Below, piece by piece: positions 35,000-44,816 of a stretch of DNA of 64,000 nucleotides. The stretch covers positions 2,832,001-2,896,000 of the forward strand of contig NZ_JABXJG010000001.1 in the NCBI RefSeq assembly GCF_013375535.1, given 5' to 3'. The position numbers were made by a program, and so were the translations under genes. Below the pieces are notes generated by a model. The model saw nothing but the letters and a program-made list of their open reading frames with translations, was not told the origin of the DNA and searched no databases. Source of the DNA: Sphingobium sp. 15-1. GTDB taxonomy: Bacteria > Pseudomonadota > Alphaproteobacteria > Sphingomonadales > Sphingomonadaceae. Each line of letters starts with the position of its first letter. Positions within the stretch are counted from its first letter, which is position 1.

Positions 35000-35971
35000 T
35001 TACCTCGGTCTGTTCATGGCTTGATCGAGCCGTTCCAGCTCCGCGTCGACCATAATGCGGATCAGGCCCGGAAAGTCGATCTCGGGCGACCAGCATAATT
35101 GATGTTTCGCTTTGGACGCATCTCCTACGAGGGGAACCGGCTCGCTGGGTCGGAAAGCCTCTGCGCTTTCGCGAACGTAGCGCCGATAGTCCAGGCCGAC
35201 GCATTTGAAAGCCAGATCGCAGAGTTCGCGTACCGAATGAGCCTCTCCTGTAGCGAGGACATAATCGTCTGCCGCCGCAGCCTGCAGCATCAACCACATC
35301 CCTCGCACATAGTCACCGCTGTAACCCCAGTCGCGCCGGGCGTCCAGATTGCCCAGAAGCAACGCGTCCGCCAAGCCGAGCTTTATGCGTGCGGCGGCTT
35401 GGGCAACCTTGCCGGTAACGAACCCGGGACCGCGGCGTGTGCTCTCATGGTTGAACAGAATGGCGGAGCAGGCGAACAAATCGTGGCGGCGGCGATAGAT
35501 GCCGACTATCTCATGGGCGTAGAGCTTTGCCGCGCCATAAGGGCTGCGGGGCCGAAACGTGGTGGTTTCAGACTGCGGGCTTTCCAGCGGTTCTCCAAAT
35601 AATTCGCTGCTGGACGCCTGGCAGAATCGGATGGAAGGGTCCGCGCTTCGGATCGCCTCCAGCATGCGGGCGACTGCCAAGCCGTTTATGTCGCCGATCC
35701 CAACCGGATCGTCGTACATGGCTGCTCCGGATGCATAGGCGGCAAGGTTATAGATTTCGGTCGGACGCGCGGCGCGCAACAGGGCGGTGAACGCAGCTTC
35801 GTCCTTCATATCCCATGGCACGAGATCGATGGACGGATGCGCTCGCGCCCGGGCGCCGGCCGGATCGCGAGACGTCCCGATGACCCGGCACCCTTTCTCC
35901 AACAGGAACTGCGAAAGGTGCCAGCCGTCCTGGCCGGTGACGCCGGTGATGATCGCGCAACGATCGGTCAT
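35000..35971 (-). CDS. GDP-mannose 4,6-dehydratase-like SDR
   Basis: 323 residues from ATG 35971 ([20 protein letters not shown]). The Rossmann motif GVTGQDG, the YNLAAYAS segment, the catalytic triad parts SSSELFGE and YGAAKLYAHEI (YxxxK), and NHESTRRGPGFVTGKV match GMD-type enzymes. It is more divergent than the enzyme at 39357, so it may act on another NDP-sugar or be an epimerase or reductase (RMD-like). The stop is 2 bp from the methyltransferase start, so they are one operon. Confidence 0.78.
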   Translation of the reverse strand: MTDRCAIITGVTGQDGWHLSQFLLEKGCRVIGTSRDPAGARARAHPSIDLVPWDMKDEAAFTALLRAARPTEIYNLAAYASGAAMYDDPVGIGDINGLAVARMLEAIRSADPSIRFCQASSSELFGEPLESPQSETTTFRPRSPYGAAKLYAHEIVGIYRRRHDLFACSAILFNHESTRRGPGFVTGKVAQAAARIKLGLADALLLGNLDARRDWGYSGDYVRGMWLMLQAAAADDYVLATGEAHSVRELCDLAFKCVGLDYRRYVRESAEAFRPSEPVPLVGDASKAKHQLCWSPEIDFPGLIRIMVDAELERLDQAMNRPR

Positions 35972-35978
35972 GGCTGGA

Positions 35979-37028
35979 TCATGGCAGCGGCGGCTCCAGT
36001 CGACCCAACCAGAAGCCGGCCAGAAAACGGCTCGCGGCATTGGAATAGCGGCTGCAGGCGACCAGGTCGTATGCCACCGCCCCGCCTCCCTTGCCGACCA
36101 GCGCCAGGGCAGTCACTCCGATCAGATTGGCCAGCCGCCCTGGAAAAGCGGCCGCCAGGCGCGGAATGAGACATTCGTAACCCGCGAGTCGATCAGCGAA
36201 ATAAAGCTCATATTCGGCCCGCGAGTATGCGCCAAGCGCGCGGTAGCCCAATAGCCACCAGAATCGCCGCCAGGGTTCGCGCGGCGTTACCTTTTCCTTG
36301 GCTACGTCCGAATAGCCGTCGAAGCTCCAGATCAGCGACGGCCACTTAAAGGCCCAGATCTCGAAACCGCGCGGCCGCCACATAGCGTTGCCCGCGCGAA
36401 TCCGCACCAGCGGCTCGGCCAGGATTTTCGCCAACCCTATGCCGCGGCTCTGAAAGATCACGCCTACATGGATGAATAGCGAGCCGAAATAGGGCTCCCG
36501 CCTTCGGGAAACCCACAGGTCCCTGCGTACGATCACTCCGCCAATGAACGACAGGCAATAGCCCGCATCCGCCAGAAGGTCTTCGGCGTCCTCCGCGCCA
36601 TATCGGCGCTCGCCACTTAGCGCGAGCCGACCGGACTGCAAGGTGAGGTTGAGGGTGCGGTCTCGTACTTCGGCGTCGACGACCAGCAGGTCGACCGCGC
36701 CACCTTCCAGGGCGTCGAGAACACGATCTACCGCGTCTGGGGCCAACAGGTCATCGTCCGGGAATAGCCAACAATGCTCACCTGCTGCATATTCAACCGC
36801 CCTGTCGTAATCGCCATCGACACCCGAGTTCTTAGTCTCGCGGAAATATCGTATCGCCGGAAACCGTTCAACATAGGGCGCGACTACCACTGCGGTGTCA
36901 TCAGGCGAGGCTCCATCGACGATCACGACCTCGACACCGGGTCGAAGCTGGGGGATGATCGAATCCAGCGTCTCGCTGATGAAGGCAGCCCGGTTATAGG
37001 TGGCGATACAGATCGTTAGCTGCATCAT
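35979..37028 (-). CDS. Family 2 glycosyltransferase (RfbV-like)
   Basis: A 349-residue protein starting MMQLTICIATYNRAAFISET. LTICIATYNR, VIVDGASPDDT, and the acidic FPDDDLLAPDAVD are the nucleotide-sugar site. The layout resembles abequosyltransferase RfbV, which adds a dideoxysugar; this would fit the deoxysugar enzymes beside it, but sugar identity is inference. It overlaps the FkbM gene stop (ATGA) and lies 7 bp ahead of the dehydratase gene. Confidence 0.8.
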   Translation of the reverse strand: MMQLTICIATYNRAAFISETLDSIIPQLRPGVEVVIVDGASPDDTAVVVAPYVERFPAIRYFRETKNSGVDGDYDRAVEYAAGEHCWLFPDDDLLAPDAVDRVLDALEGGAVDLLVVDAEVRDRTLNLTLQSGRLALSGERRYGAEDAEDLLADAGYCLSFIGGVIVRRDLWVSRRREPYFGSLFIHVGVIFQSRGIGLAKILAEPLVRIRAGNAMWRPRGFEIWAFKWPSLIWSFDGYSDVAKEKVTPREPWRRFWWLLGYRALGAYSRAEYELYFADRLAGYECLIPRLAAAFPGRLANLIGVTALALVGKGGGAVAYDLVACSRYSNAASRFLAGFWLGRLEPPLP

Positions 37029-37828
37029 GTCCCCCGGCGTCGGCCGAGCAGGACGTTCCTGAGGAAAAGCGCGCCCGGAACACGTCGCAACACAGGCGCA
37101 ATAGGGGTCACGGCTTTCAGCGCCAAGATCAGCGCCCTACCGCAAACCATGGAAGGATAGTAAGCGAGCCGCTGTACGGAACCCGTGAGCGCCCGGTTGG
37201 AGACGTGTGCGTACCAATCGTTAACGCCCGTGCGCCGGAAGCGGACATACCCCTGGGCATTGAGGTGATCGCGCACCGTGGACTCCCAAAAGGGCGAGTT
37301 GTCCTCAACAATCAGAATCCCTGGCCGCCAGCGATTCAGCGAGAAGCCCTTGAGCAGTTCAAGCTCATGGCCTTCGACGTCGATGGAGACGAAGTCGATG
37401 CCGCCGCTCGGTTGCGCTTCATCAAGGATGTCGTCCAGCCGTCGCGTGACGACCTCAACGGGGTCCGTCCGGAATCCGTGCTCCTTGAGAATCTGCGCTG
37501 GCTTTCGCTCGTCTCCGAGCGCGGATACCGCGTGCGACTGCTCGGCGCCGGAGGCAACGTGGAGAATTGCGGTTCCAGAGGCGCTCGAGGCTGCACATTC
37601 GAACAGCTGAGCCTTTCGTTTTGCGCGCAGTTCGCGACATAGGGCGGGGTTCGGCTCCACCAGAATGCAGTCCCAGCCGAGTTCCTCGAAATGCAGGGTC
37701 GTGCTGCCGTCGACGCCGTTATTGGCGCCGACCTCGACGCAGACGCCCCGGTGTTTGCCCTGGAACAGCTTTTCCAGGAGACGGTCTTCGCCGAACTGGG
37801 AGTAATACATAGCGTCCATGCTTCCCAT
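37025..37828 (-). CDS. FkbM-family SAM methyltransferase
   Basis: A 267-residue protein starting MGSMDAMYYSQFGEDRLLEK. YSQFGEDRLL and VCVEVGANNGVDGSTTLHFE carry the SAM site; DFVSIDVEGHELELLKGFSL is the FkbM signature. These enzymes O-methylate sugars or polyketides. It lies 3 bp after the flippase stop and overlaps the next gene. Probably it methylates a hydroxyl of the repeat unit. Confidence 0.85.
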   Translation of the reverse strand: MGSMDAMYYSQFGEDRLLEKLFQGKHRGVCVEVGANNGVDGSTTLHFEELGWDCILVEPNPALCRELRAKRKAQLFECAASSASGTAILHVASGAEQSHAVSALGDERKPAQILKEHGFRTDPVEVVTRRLDDILDEAQPSGGIDFVSIDVEGHELELLKGFSLNRWRPGILIVEDNSPFWESTVRDHLNAQGYVRFRRTGVNDWYAHVSNRALTGSVQRLAYYPSMVCGRALILALKAVTPIAPVLRRVPGALFLRNVLLGRRRGT

Positions 37829-37831
37829 GCT

Positions 37832-39373
37832 CTATGCACTCGCGTCAAGAAGTGGCGGCCGGAAGGCAAATGTTCGTCGGGCGAACTCTACCATGCCGGG
37901 AGTCAGCAAGAAGATCGCCAGGAAAGCTACGCCAGCAAGGGTCAGCCCGATGGCCGTGGCTGCAGCAGCAGGCAGGTCCAGCGACCGCAACGCCAAGCCC
38001 CCACCACCGACAATGACCAGACTGGCCAGGAGGGGGGCGCCCACGTCGCCGCCCAGCCAGCGCAACCCGATGCCCGGCAGCAGTTTCCGGTGCGTGAGCC
38101 AGGTCCCCAAAAAAAGATAGAGCAGGTTGAGGATAGCCCAAGCCGCTGCCGCCCCGACAACACCAAAGCGCAGCGACAGCAAGACAAGCAACGGCGCAAA
38201 TATGATCAGCAAAGTGATGTTGATCACCATGGGGAGGCTGGATTTTCCGAACGCCAGCTGTAGCGCATAAGGAAAATGCATGGCGCTGTTGAGGGCGGTG
38301 CCGAGAAGTAGGAATGCCACCACGACGGGCAAGCTTTTTGCGAGTTCCGCGTCGCCAGTCCAAAAAGTAAAGATCATGGTCGAGAACATCGCCACAAAGG
38401 CCGCGACCGGGAACAGCACCGCCATGAGCAGCCGAGTCCCCAGCCGGTACAGTTGTTCGATCTCGTGAAGGCGGCCGGCGGCATGCAGCGACGACATCTG
38501 CGGATAGACCGCGCTGAAGGCAGGGGCCGTCAGGACGTAAAGGCTGCGCGCGGCGATGCTTGCCAGGGTATAGCGGCCGAGATCGGTGAGAGGGACGATC
38601 TTGCTGAGCACGATCTTGTCGCTTTGCACGAAGATCGCCCCCAAGATCGCTGTCACGGCGATGCCGGCCGAGAAGCGCCAGATGCGTTGCACACCGCCTA
38701 GGTCAAAGCGCGGCCGTCGTTCCCCCTGTTCTCGGAGTACACGCCAAGCCGCCGCTCTGACGACCAATATATTGATCATCGCGATCAAAGCCTGCCAGAT
38801 AAAAAAGGCCTCAATGGTCGGTGAAATCAGGGCGAGGATTCCAACCACCCCAAGATTGGCAGCGGTGACCATCGCCATCTCGATCCCGCTGGCCAAGCCC
38901 ATGCGGCGCGCTCCGATCAACACACCGAGATAGAGGCAGAGAGGGAAGCGGCAGGCCACGGTGAGCCCCATGAGCGCTAGCACATTGGAAAGCGTGTCGG
39001 CGTCGATGGAGGCGCTCAGCCAGTGCCGGGAAATCCAGGGCGCGGCCGCCCACATTCCCGCAGCGATCGCGGCCGCGGCCATCCAATATCCCAAGGCGAG
39101 CGTGTGGAGCAGGTCCCGAACCCGCGCGCGTTCATCTTCGCTCGCGGCTCGCGCTACCTCTCGATTGATCGATTGCGAAAGGCCCAGATCGAGTACCGCG
39201 AACATCGCCTGTAGCGCGGTGTAGAAACCGATCAGGCCATAAGTCTCGACCCCCAGATAATGGAGGTACAGGGGAACTGTACAAATGGTGACGATCGCTG
39301 TCCAGGCAGTGCTGGCGACCCCGGCCGCCAGATTCCATCCCAATCTTGCTTCGCGCTCACTCGTGATGGTCAT
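37832..39373 (-). CDS. wzx: Wzx-type polysaccharide flippase
   Basis: A 513-residue protein with about 12-14 membrane helices, starting [20 protein letters not shown]. The segments [55 protein letters not shown] and [11 protein letters not shown] are typical of the MATE/Wzx fold. It would flip lipid-linked repeat units to the periplasm. It overlaps the gmd-like gene by 17 bp. No Wzy or Wzz is recognised nearby, unless the protein at 40726 serves in that way. Confidence 0.83.
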   Translation of the reverse strand: MTITSEREARLGWNLAAGVASTAWTAIVTICTVPLYLHYLGVETYGLIGFYTALQAMFAVLDLGLSQSINREVARAASEDERARVRDLLHTLALGYWMAAAAIAAGMWAAAPWISRHWLSASIDADTLSNVLALMGLTVACRFPLCLYLGVLIGARRMGLASGIEMAMVTAANLGVVGILALISPTIEAFFIWQALIAMINILVVRAAAWRVLREQGERRPRFDLGGVQRIWRFSAGIAVTAILGAIFVQSDKIVLSKIVPLTDLGRYTLASIAARSLYVLTAPAFSAVYPQMSSLHAAGRLHEIEQLYRLGTRLLMAVLFPVAAFVAMFSTMIFTFWTGDAELAKSLPVVVAFLLLGTALNSAMHFPYALQLAFGKSSLPMVINITLLIIFAPLLVLLSLRFGVVGAAAAWAILNLLYLFLGTWLTHRKLLPGIGLRWLGGDVGAPLLASLVIVGGGGLALRSLDLPAAAATAIGLTLAGVAFLAIFLLTPGMVEFARRTFAFRPPLLDASA

Positions 39374-40451
39374 GAACCTGGAAGCCGTGCTTTTTGACCA
39401 ACTGGTCCCGTTGCGCCGTCTTGAGGTCCTCTTGCACCATCTCGCGCACCAGTTCGTCGAAGGTCGTCACTGGACTCCAGCCGAGAATCTCGCGGGCCTT
39501 GGTCGCGTCTCCGAGCAATGTTTCGACTTCAGCCGGGCGAAAATAACGCGGGTCCACGCGGACGATGCAGCGGCCCTGGCTATTGTAGCCCTTTTCCTCG
39601 AGCCCTTCGCCTTCCCAGCGTATAGCGATGCCGAGTTCTGCGCCTGCTGCAGTCACAAAGTCCCGCACACTATGCTGGACTCCCGTGGCGATGACGAAGT
39701 CCTCGGGCGCGTCCAACTGGAGCATACGCCACATGGCTTCGACATAATCCTTGGCATGCCCCCAGTCCCTTCTTGCGCCCAAATTCCCGAGGTAAAGCGT
39801 TTCCTGAAGGCCCAGCTTTATGCGAGCCAATGCGCGGGTGATTTTTCTTGTGACAAAATTCTCGCCGCGTAGAGGCGACTCGTGATTGAATAAAATCCCA
39901 TTACAGGCGTATAACCCGTAAGCTTCTTTATAATTTACCGTAATCCAATAGGCGTAAAGCTTCGCTACGCCGTACGGGGATCGCGGATAAAAAGGCGTCC
40001 GCTCTGTCTGAGGCATCTCATGGACTTGACCAAACAGTTCGGACGTTGAAGCCTGATAGAAGCGCGTATGCTTTTGAAGGCCAAGAATTCTTATCGCTTC
40101 GAGGAGCCGCAGCGTGCCCAGGGCATCCGAATTGGCTGTATAGACTGGCTCCTCAAACGAAACGGCGACGTGGCTCTGGGCAGCCAGGTTGTAGATTTCG
40201 TCCGGCTGCACCTGTTGGATGACTCGGATCAGATTACTTGAATCAGTCACGTCGCCATGGTGCAGGAAGAACCGGACATCTTCTTCGTGCGGATCGCGAT
40301 AAAGATGGTCGATGCGAACGGTATTGAAAAGGGATGCCCGCCGTTTGATTCCGTGAACGATGTAACCTTTGGATAGCAGAAGTGCTGACAGATAGGCTCC
40401 GTCCTGGCCCGTGACGCCAGTGATGAGTGCTACCTTGCCGTTTTTCTGCAT
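39357..40451 (-). CDS. gmd: GDP-mannose 4,6-dehydratase
   Basis: 364 residues from ATG 40451 ([20 protein letters not shown]), with ggga upstream. [11 protein letters not shown] (cofactor), [42 protein letters not shown] and [20 protein letters not shown] are near-consensus GMD, and [18 protein letters not shown] is diagnostic. It makes GDP-4-keto-6-deoxymannose, the precursor of rhamnose, fucose or perosamine. Full length; it heads the operon running down to 33756. Confidence 0.92.
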   Translation of the reverse strand: MQKNGKVALITGVTGQDGAYLSALLLSKGYIVHGIKRRASLFNTVRIDHLYRDPHEEDVRFFLHHGDVTDSSNLIRVIQQVQPDEIYNLAAQSHVAVSFEEPVYTANSDALGTLRLLEAIRILGLQKHTRFYQASTSELFGQVHEMPQTERTPFYPRSPYGVAKLYAYWITVNYKEAYGLYACNGILFNHESPLRGENFVTRKITRALARIKLGLQETLYLGNLGARRDWGHAKDYVEAMWRMLQLDAPEDFVIATGVQHSVRDFVTAAGAELGIAIRWEGEGLEEKGYNSQGRCIVRVDPRYFRPAEVETLLGDATKAREILGWSPVTTFDELVREMVQEDLKTAQRDQLVKKHGFQVHDHHE

Positions 40452-40725
40452 GACGTCCCCATTGCGTACGCTCAGACGCCACATCCCCCGGTGCCCAAGC
40501 AATGCGATAGTCTAATCACTATTTCCTAATGAATTTTGTCCGGTCAGGATAAAATTCAAAAAGTAACGAACCAAAGCATTCCTTCGGGCTGCGGTTCGTA
40601 CGAGCGATACTTCTCCATCAACCGAGACGAGGATGTACGCGTAGGAGCGGCGTTGTCAACGCTTGGTGGCATTTTCGATCAGCGCCTTTTTTAGTGCCGC
40701 TGCATAGTTGGCCCGCGCTAAATGT

Positions 40726-42507
40726 CTATTGAGAAATCAGTTGGACTTGGCATCCCGCTTTTTCAAACGGAGCTCTGATCGTATATAAATCTGTACTGGC
40801 CAAAAGCTCCGGCTTGTTTCCGAAATAGGCCCATGTTGGAGCGTAAAATGCATCGGTACCCAACGCGATGGTGATGCCACGCCTGCAGATGCGTCGAGCC
40901 AGTAATTGGGTATCTTCGATATTTTCTAGCGCCAGGCGGATTGGTCTGTTGGAAAGGTTTGGTTGATTGAGCACAAGGTCGTGCGTCAACGGGCCGGCCG
41001 TAGCCTTGATGAGGAAGTAATCTGCGCCACTTTGACTGATCCGCGCGCTCGCGTGAGCAAAGGGCGCATAGCGGGCGTGGGCCATCCATGCCTGGATGGG
41101 CAAAAGGATCAACAGACTCGCGGCCGTCGCTCGCAGGACCACGGGACGCAATTCCTCATGCCGGGCTGTCAGTTTCTTCCAGCCAAATAGGGCCAGCAGC
41201 ACGCCATTCCCAAGAACCCCGTGGAGATACCGATAGCCAAAGCCGATCCCTTGATACGGTAATATGATCGCCATCACAAAGATGGGCAGTAGGAAACTCG
41301 CTGCAACGGCAGCCGCAAAACGATCCTCGCGCACGGCGCGAAAACCGACCGCCATGAGGGGAAGAAGGAAAAGATGCTGCCAGGTGCAAAAGCGCAGCAT
41401 GTTCGCCGCCGTAAGCGTCGGATTGGCTATTGTGAGGGAAAATACCTGAAGTAGCCTGGACAGATAATCTGTACCCGCGGCAGCCGTAATCGATGCTGGA
41501 CCTGCTACAAGGCTGTGAATGAAAATGGGCCATGAGAGCCAGAAAATGCCAATGGCGCCATAGCCAAGCGAGAAAACGGCGAACCTCGGCCATCGGCGCT
41601 CGAATAAGGGCAATAGCAGGAAAGGCGCGACGAACAGGGGATGAAAGAGCGGCTGATGCAAGCCGGTCGCCACGAAGCCCACCAAGAGTGCCAGTCCATC
41701 GCACAGACGGCGGTCAGCAAGAAAAAGCCGCAACCAGAGCAGGTTGAAAAAAAGATGGGCCGGCATGGCATAGGCCGTCATCCCTGTAATCACGAACTGG
41801 CCGGAACCGAGCAACAGTAGCGCGGCGATCGTGGGGGCTTCCCGATCTTCCGGCCAGAGGCGTTTGGCGATACTCCAGATCAGCAGCAGCGAACCTGCCG
41901 TCAGCAAAGGTCCGGTCAGCGCGGGATCAGCAATCATGCCGACTGCGGCACGGAGCGCTGCATTAAAAGGTAGATAAGCCGAAACCCATGCAATCGGCTG
42001 CCCGACCGGCAGCATGAACTCAAGGTTGAGGGCGGCAGCATCCTTTTGCCATTCCGGAGGCAAGGGCCAAGCAAGGCGGCCATGCGAGAAGATCGCGGCG
42101 TCGAAGCTCGCCATCTGCTCATCTCGGCTGAGGTCATAGCCCATGAGAAGCAAGCGGTGCCCCAAATAGCATAAGATCACCAAAGCAAGGGCGACAAGCA
42201 GCATATGCCGATCACGAAGCCGCCATTCCCGCGACATCGGACGGACTGAGACAAAGAGTGGAACGGACAGAACTAGGAATGCTTCGAGCAACCAGAGATC
42301 CTGTTGCACCAGAAGTTTTGTGGTCACCCAGAGGAGCCGAACCTGAGGTATGAACAAAGCGATTAAAAACAGCACGACCATCGCTATCAGGCATTGCACT
42401 GTGATTCGCAGCAGGGATTGAGAAGCTGCTTGCCCTTGCGCTTTAATCAACCGTTTTTCGTTGATGATCTTGATGCTGTTGTTAATCCGTCCGCGGATGT
42501 GGTGCAT
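40726..42507 (-). CDS. Large polytopic membrane protein, possible GT-C glycosyltransferase
   Basis: 593 residues from ATG 42507 (MHHIRGRINNSIKIINEKRL). About 11 membrane helices and a C-terminal soluble domain of about 110 residues. A conserved-looking acidic pair lies in the first long loop (MGYDLSRDEQMASFDAAIFS), where GT-C enzymes such as ArnT and PMT keep their catalytic Asp; DLSRDEQ fits that pattern. It may transfer a sugar from a lipid donor. It could instead be a polymerase; sequence alone does not decide. Confidence 0.6.
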   Translation of the reverse strand: MHHIRGRINNSIKIINEKRLIKAQGQAASQSLLRITVQCLIAMVVLFLIALFIPQVRLLWVTTKLLVQQDLWLLEAFLVLSVPLFVSVRPMSREWRLRDRHMLLVALALVILCYLGHRLLLMGYDLSRDEQMASFDAAIFSHGRLAWPLPPEWQKDAAALNLEFMLPVGQPIAWVSAYLPFNAALRAAVGMIADPALTGPLLTAGSLLLIWSIAKRLWPEDREAPTIAALLLLGSGQFVITGMTAYAMPAHLFFNLLWLRLFLADRRLCDGLALLVGFVATGLHQPLFHPLFVAPFLLLPLFERRWPRFAVFSLGYGAIGIFWLSWPIFIHSLVAGPASITAAAGTDYLSRLLQVFSLTIANPTLTAANMLRFCTWQHLFLLPLMAVGFRAVREDRFAAAVAASFLLPIFVMAIILPYQGIGFGYRYLHGVLGNGVLLALFGWKKLTARHEELRPVVLRATAASLLILLPIQAWMAHARYAPFAHASARISQSGADYFLIKATAGPLTHDLVLNQPNLSNRPIRLALENIEDTQLLARRICRRGITIALGTDAFYAPTWAYFGNKPELLASTDLYTIRAPFEKAGCQVQLISQ

Positions 42508-42612
42508 CACTGAGGGTCTCTATTTCTTGCTTCGCTCGGTGTGTATCTGACACATATTCAGGTTATACCAAAGCTATCTCTGAGCTGCATCGAACCATCT
42601 CTTGCCGGTCAA

Positions 42613-42892
42613 ATGAAGATCCCCTGGACCAGCGGCGCCGTCGGGCCTTGTGCGTCTGCACGAGCATCTCGGCCCGGTCGCACCTGAGCAGCCGCGTGCG
42701 TGGTCCAGCAGTTCGCCCGCGCGCCGGAACGGTTGCTTTGATCATCTCAGGATCGGTGAGACGTTGGAGGCCTATGAGCTGCGTGAGGTCCACCGGATCA
42801 TCGTTGGCAGTTACGAGATCGCGGCCGGGATCATCTTCATCCTGCGCCCCTGGCGCTGCCGCGGGAACCGCAGCTTCGAATCGGACGGGTGA
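42613..42892 (+). pseudogene. Frameshifted ParE-type toxin gene
   Basis: Pieces in different frames assemble into a ParE toxin: MKIPWTSGAVG (from 42613), RLHEHLGPVAPE, VVQQFARAPERLL, then DHLRIGETLEAYELREVHRI and IIVGSYEIAAGIIFILRPWR. The order and the final RIIVGSYE ... IFILR...W strand are those of ParE, but at least two frame changes are needed. No antitoxin is visible next to it. The 2-kb neighbourhood to 43061 has no other gene. Confidence 0.6.
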
Positions 42893-43008
42893 GGATGGGA
42901 CCGACCGAAAAAGCGCTGTGATGTAGCTGGAGGATTTCACCGGACGCGGGTGCACTCCGACGGTCAATTTCACTCGGTGGTAGACGGGTGGTAGACGAGC
43001 CGAAAATG

Positions 43009-43031
43009 AAAAAGGCCGCCAAACGGCGACC
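43009..43031 (-). terminator. Terminator of a tRNA-Gly transcript (minus strand)
   Basis: On the minus strand ggtcgcc-gttt-ggcggcc is followed by tttttc. It lies 31 bp beyond the 3' end of the tRNA fragment and reads in the same direction, as expected of host DNA downstream of the original tRNA gene. Confidence 0.6.
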
Positions 43032-43061
43032 TCTTTAACTTCTTGATTTCCCTTGGAAATC

Positions 43062-43106
43062 TGGAGCGGGCGAAGGGATTCGAACCCTCGACCCCAACCT
43101 TGGCAA
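43062..43106 (-). other. tRNA-Gly(GCC) 3' fragment, attachment-site core
   Basis: On the minus strand, ttgccaaggttggggtcgag is followed by ggttcgaatcccttcgcccg and ctcca: anticodon GCC, variable and T arms, acceptor strand and CCA of tRNA-Gly. The 5' half is absent, so it is not a functional gene. Such 3' fragments are left at one end of islands that insert in a tRNA gene. Orientation places the island to the right, with the integrase 180 bp away, and the intact tRNA should be at the far end. Confidence 0.75.
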
Positions 43107-43237
43107 CTTCGATGAGCGGCTTCTCCAAGCTTTCCGAGCCTACCCCATACTACGATTTGTTCAGTAGTTATTGATATTTAGCCTATCCTATCGTATCCTG
43201 CTGCTGGACGCAATTGGGCGTCCCGTGGAGACAATTT

Positions 43238-43271
43238 GGAGACAAAGCCCCTTTCGACGAGCTTTGTCTCC
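43238..43271. promoter_or_regulatory. Palindrome before the integrase gene
   Basis: ggagacaaagc (43238-43248) and gctttgtctcc (43261-43271) are perfect complements, and a third ggagacaattt lies just upstream at 43227. It ends 15 bp before the integrase start. It could be an operator or an integrase arm site. Confidence 0.5.
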
Positions 43272-43286
43272 AACTGGAGGATCACG

Positions 43287-44636
43287 ATGGCAACCAGCAA
43301 ACTGACCAAGCGCGCGATCGATGCGCTCGTGCCGCCGGCGAAGAAGCAGGCTGTCCTTTGGGACACGGAGGTGAAGGGCTTCGGCGTGCGGGTGCTGCCG
43401 TCCGGCCTCAAGACCTTCATCGTCCAGTATCGCAATGCCGAGGGCATCAAGCGCCGTATCAACATTGCGCGCTATGGCGTGCTGACCGTCGACCAGGCGC
43501 GCGATCAGGCCAAGCTCAAGCTGGCGGCCGTCATCGGCGGTGAAGACCCCGCCGACGAAGTTCGCCAAGCGCGAAAAGGTATGACGGTCGAGGAGATGTG
43601 CGATTGGTATCTGACCGAAGCGCGGACGGGGAACATCCTCGGCCGCAAGAACCTGCCGATCAAGAAATCGTCGCTCGACATGGATGAGAGCCGGATCAGG
43701 ACACACATCAAGCCGCTCCTAGGCAAGCGGGTCGTGAAGCATCTGACCATCGCGGATGCCGAGCAGATGCAGACCGACGTGAAGGACGGGAAGACGGCGA
43801 AGCCGCGCAGCGGCGGCCGGGGTGGTATGGCGACCGGCGGCGCCGGTGTCGCGGCGCGCTGCGTGGGCACGCTCCAGGCCATCATCGGACATGCGAAGCA
43901 TAAGGGCCTGCTCGACACTCATCCGACGCAGGGTGCGAAGAAGCTGGCTGGTAAGAAGAGGACGCGGCGTCTGAGCGCCGCCGAGATCGTGATAATGGGC
44001 AAGGCGATAGCCTATGCCCAGCGCAACGGCGAGAACCCCGTCGCTCTCGGTGTGCTGCGCATGCTGCTGCTGACCGGATACCGCCGGGAAGAAGCTCAGG
44101 CGATGCACCGCGCCTGGGTCAACGGGGCTGCTGGCTATGTCGCGTTCCCGGACACCAAGGGGGGTGCGCAGCTTCGGGCGATCGGCCCTGCGGCTGTCAG
44201 GGTCATCGAGAACCAGCCCGGCATCGTGGGCAATCCGCACGCCTTCCCCTCGGAAGTCGGAACGGGGCCGTTCACGGCGGTCAGTGCCTGCATCCAGCGC
44301 GTTTGCGCACTGGCGGGAATCGAGGGCGTCACACCGCACACGCTGCGCCATACCTTCGGCAGCGTGGCCGGTGAGCTAGGTTTCTCGGAGCTGACGATCC
44401 GCGCCATGCTCGGCCACGCCTCACAGAATGTTACGCAGGACTATGTCCACATTGACGAGGCACTGAAGCTCGCCGTGCGGCGGACATCGGATGAAATCGA
44501 GCGGCTGCTTGCTCTGGGCGCTGCGAAACTAGAGACGATGCGGCTCGCCGCTTGGACCACAAAGAGTCGGGGTCGATGCGGCCACACCGCCGGATTCGAA
44601 TCCCCATGTGGGAGCGTGATGGTGCGAACTGTGTAA
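43287..44636 (+). CDS. P4-type tyrosine recombinase (integrase)
   Basis: 449 residues from ATG 43287 (MATSKLTKRAIDALVPPAKK), with tggagga upstream. The N-terminal DUF4102 arm-binding domain (LWDTEVKGFGVRVLPSGLKT) precedes the catalytic core: Arg in LLTGYRREEAQAM, HTLRHTFGSVAGELG, MLGHAS and the nucleophile Tyr in TQDYVHID. These enzymes insert islands at tRNA 3' ends, matching the adjacent tRNA-Gly fragment. It appears intact, so the island may still be excisable. Confidence 0.92.
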   Translation: MATSKLTKRAIDALVPPAKKQAVLWDTEVKGFGVRVLPSGLKTFIVQYRNAEGIKRRINIARYGVLTVDQARDQAKLKLAAVIGGEDPADEVRQARKGMTVEEMCDWYLTEARTGNILGRKNLPIKKSSLDMDESRIRTHIKPLLGKRVVKHLTIADAEQMQTDVKDGKTAKPRSGGRGGMATGGAGVAARCVGTLQAIIGHAKHKGLLDTHPTQGAKKLAGKKRTRRLSAAEIVIMGKAIAYAQRNGENPVALGVLRMLLLTGYRREEAQAMHRAWVNGAAGYVAFPDTKGGAQLRAIGPAAVRVIENQPGIVGNPHAFPSEVGTGPFTAVSACIQRVCALAGIEGVTPHTLRHTFGSVAGELGFSELTIRAMLGHASQNVTQDYVHIDEALKLAVRRTSDEIERLLALGAAKLETMRLAAWTTKSRGRCGHTAGFESPCGSVMVRTV

Positions 44637-44816
44637 ATCGAAAATTGTGAGAGACGGAGCAACATGCTTGCGCGGCGGGCGATGGCGACGACCAGAACTG
44701 GATCTTCCGGCCTCGCTCACTGTGCGGGCTTCGATAATCGCAAAGTTCAACTTGCTTGGAGGACGATCGGACTTCGTCGCTCCAACCTGCCTGATCCCGA
44801 TCAAATTACCCGCTAA

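Noticed and set aside
43062-43106. Functional tRNA-Gly gene
   Set aside because: Only the anticodon-to-3' part is present; the D arm and 5' acceptor strand are missing.
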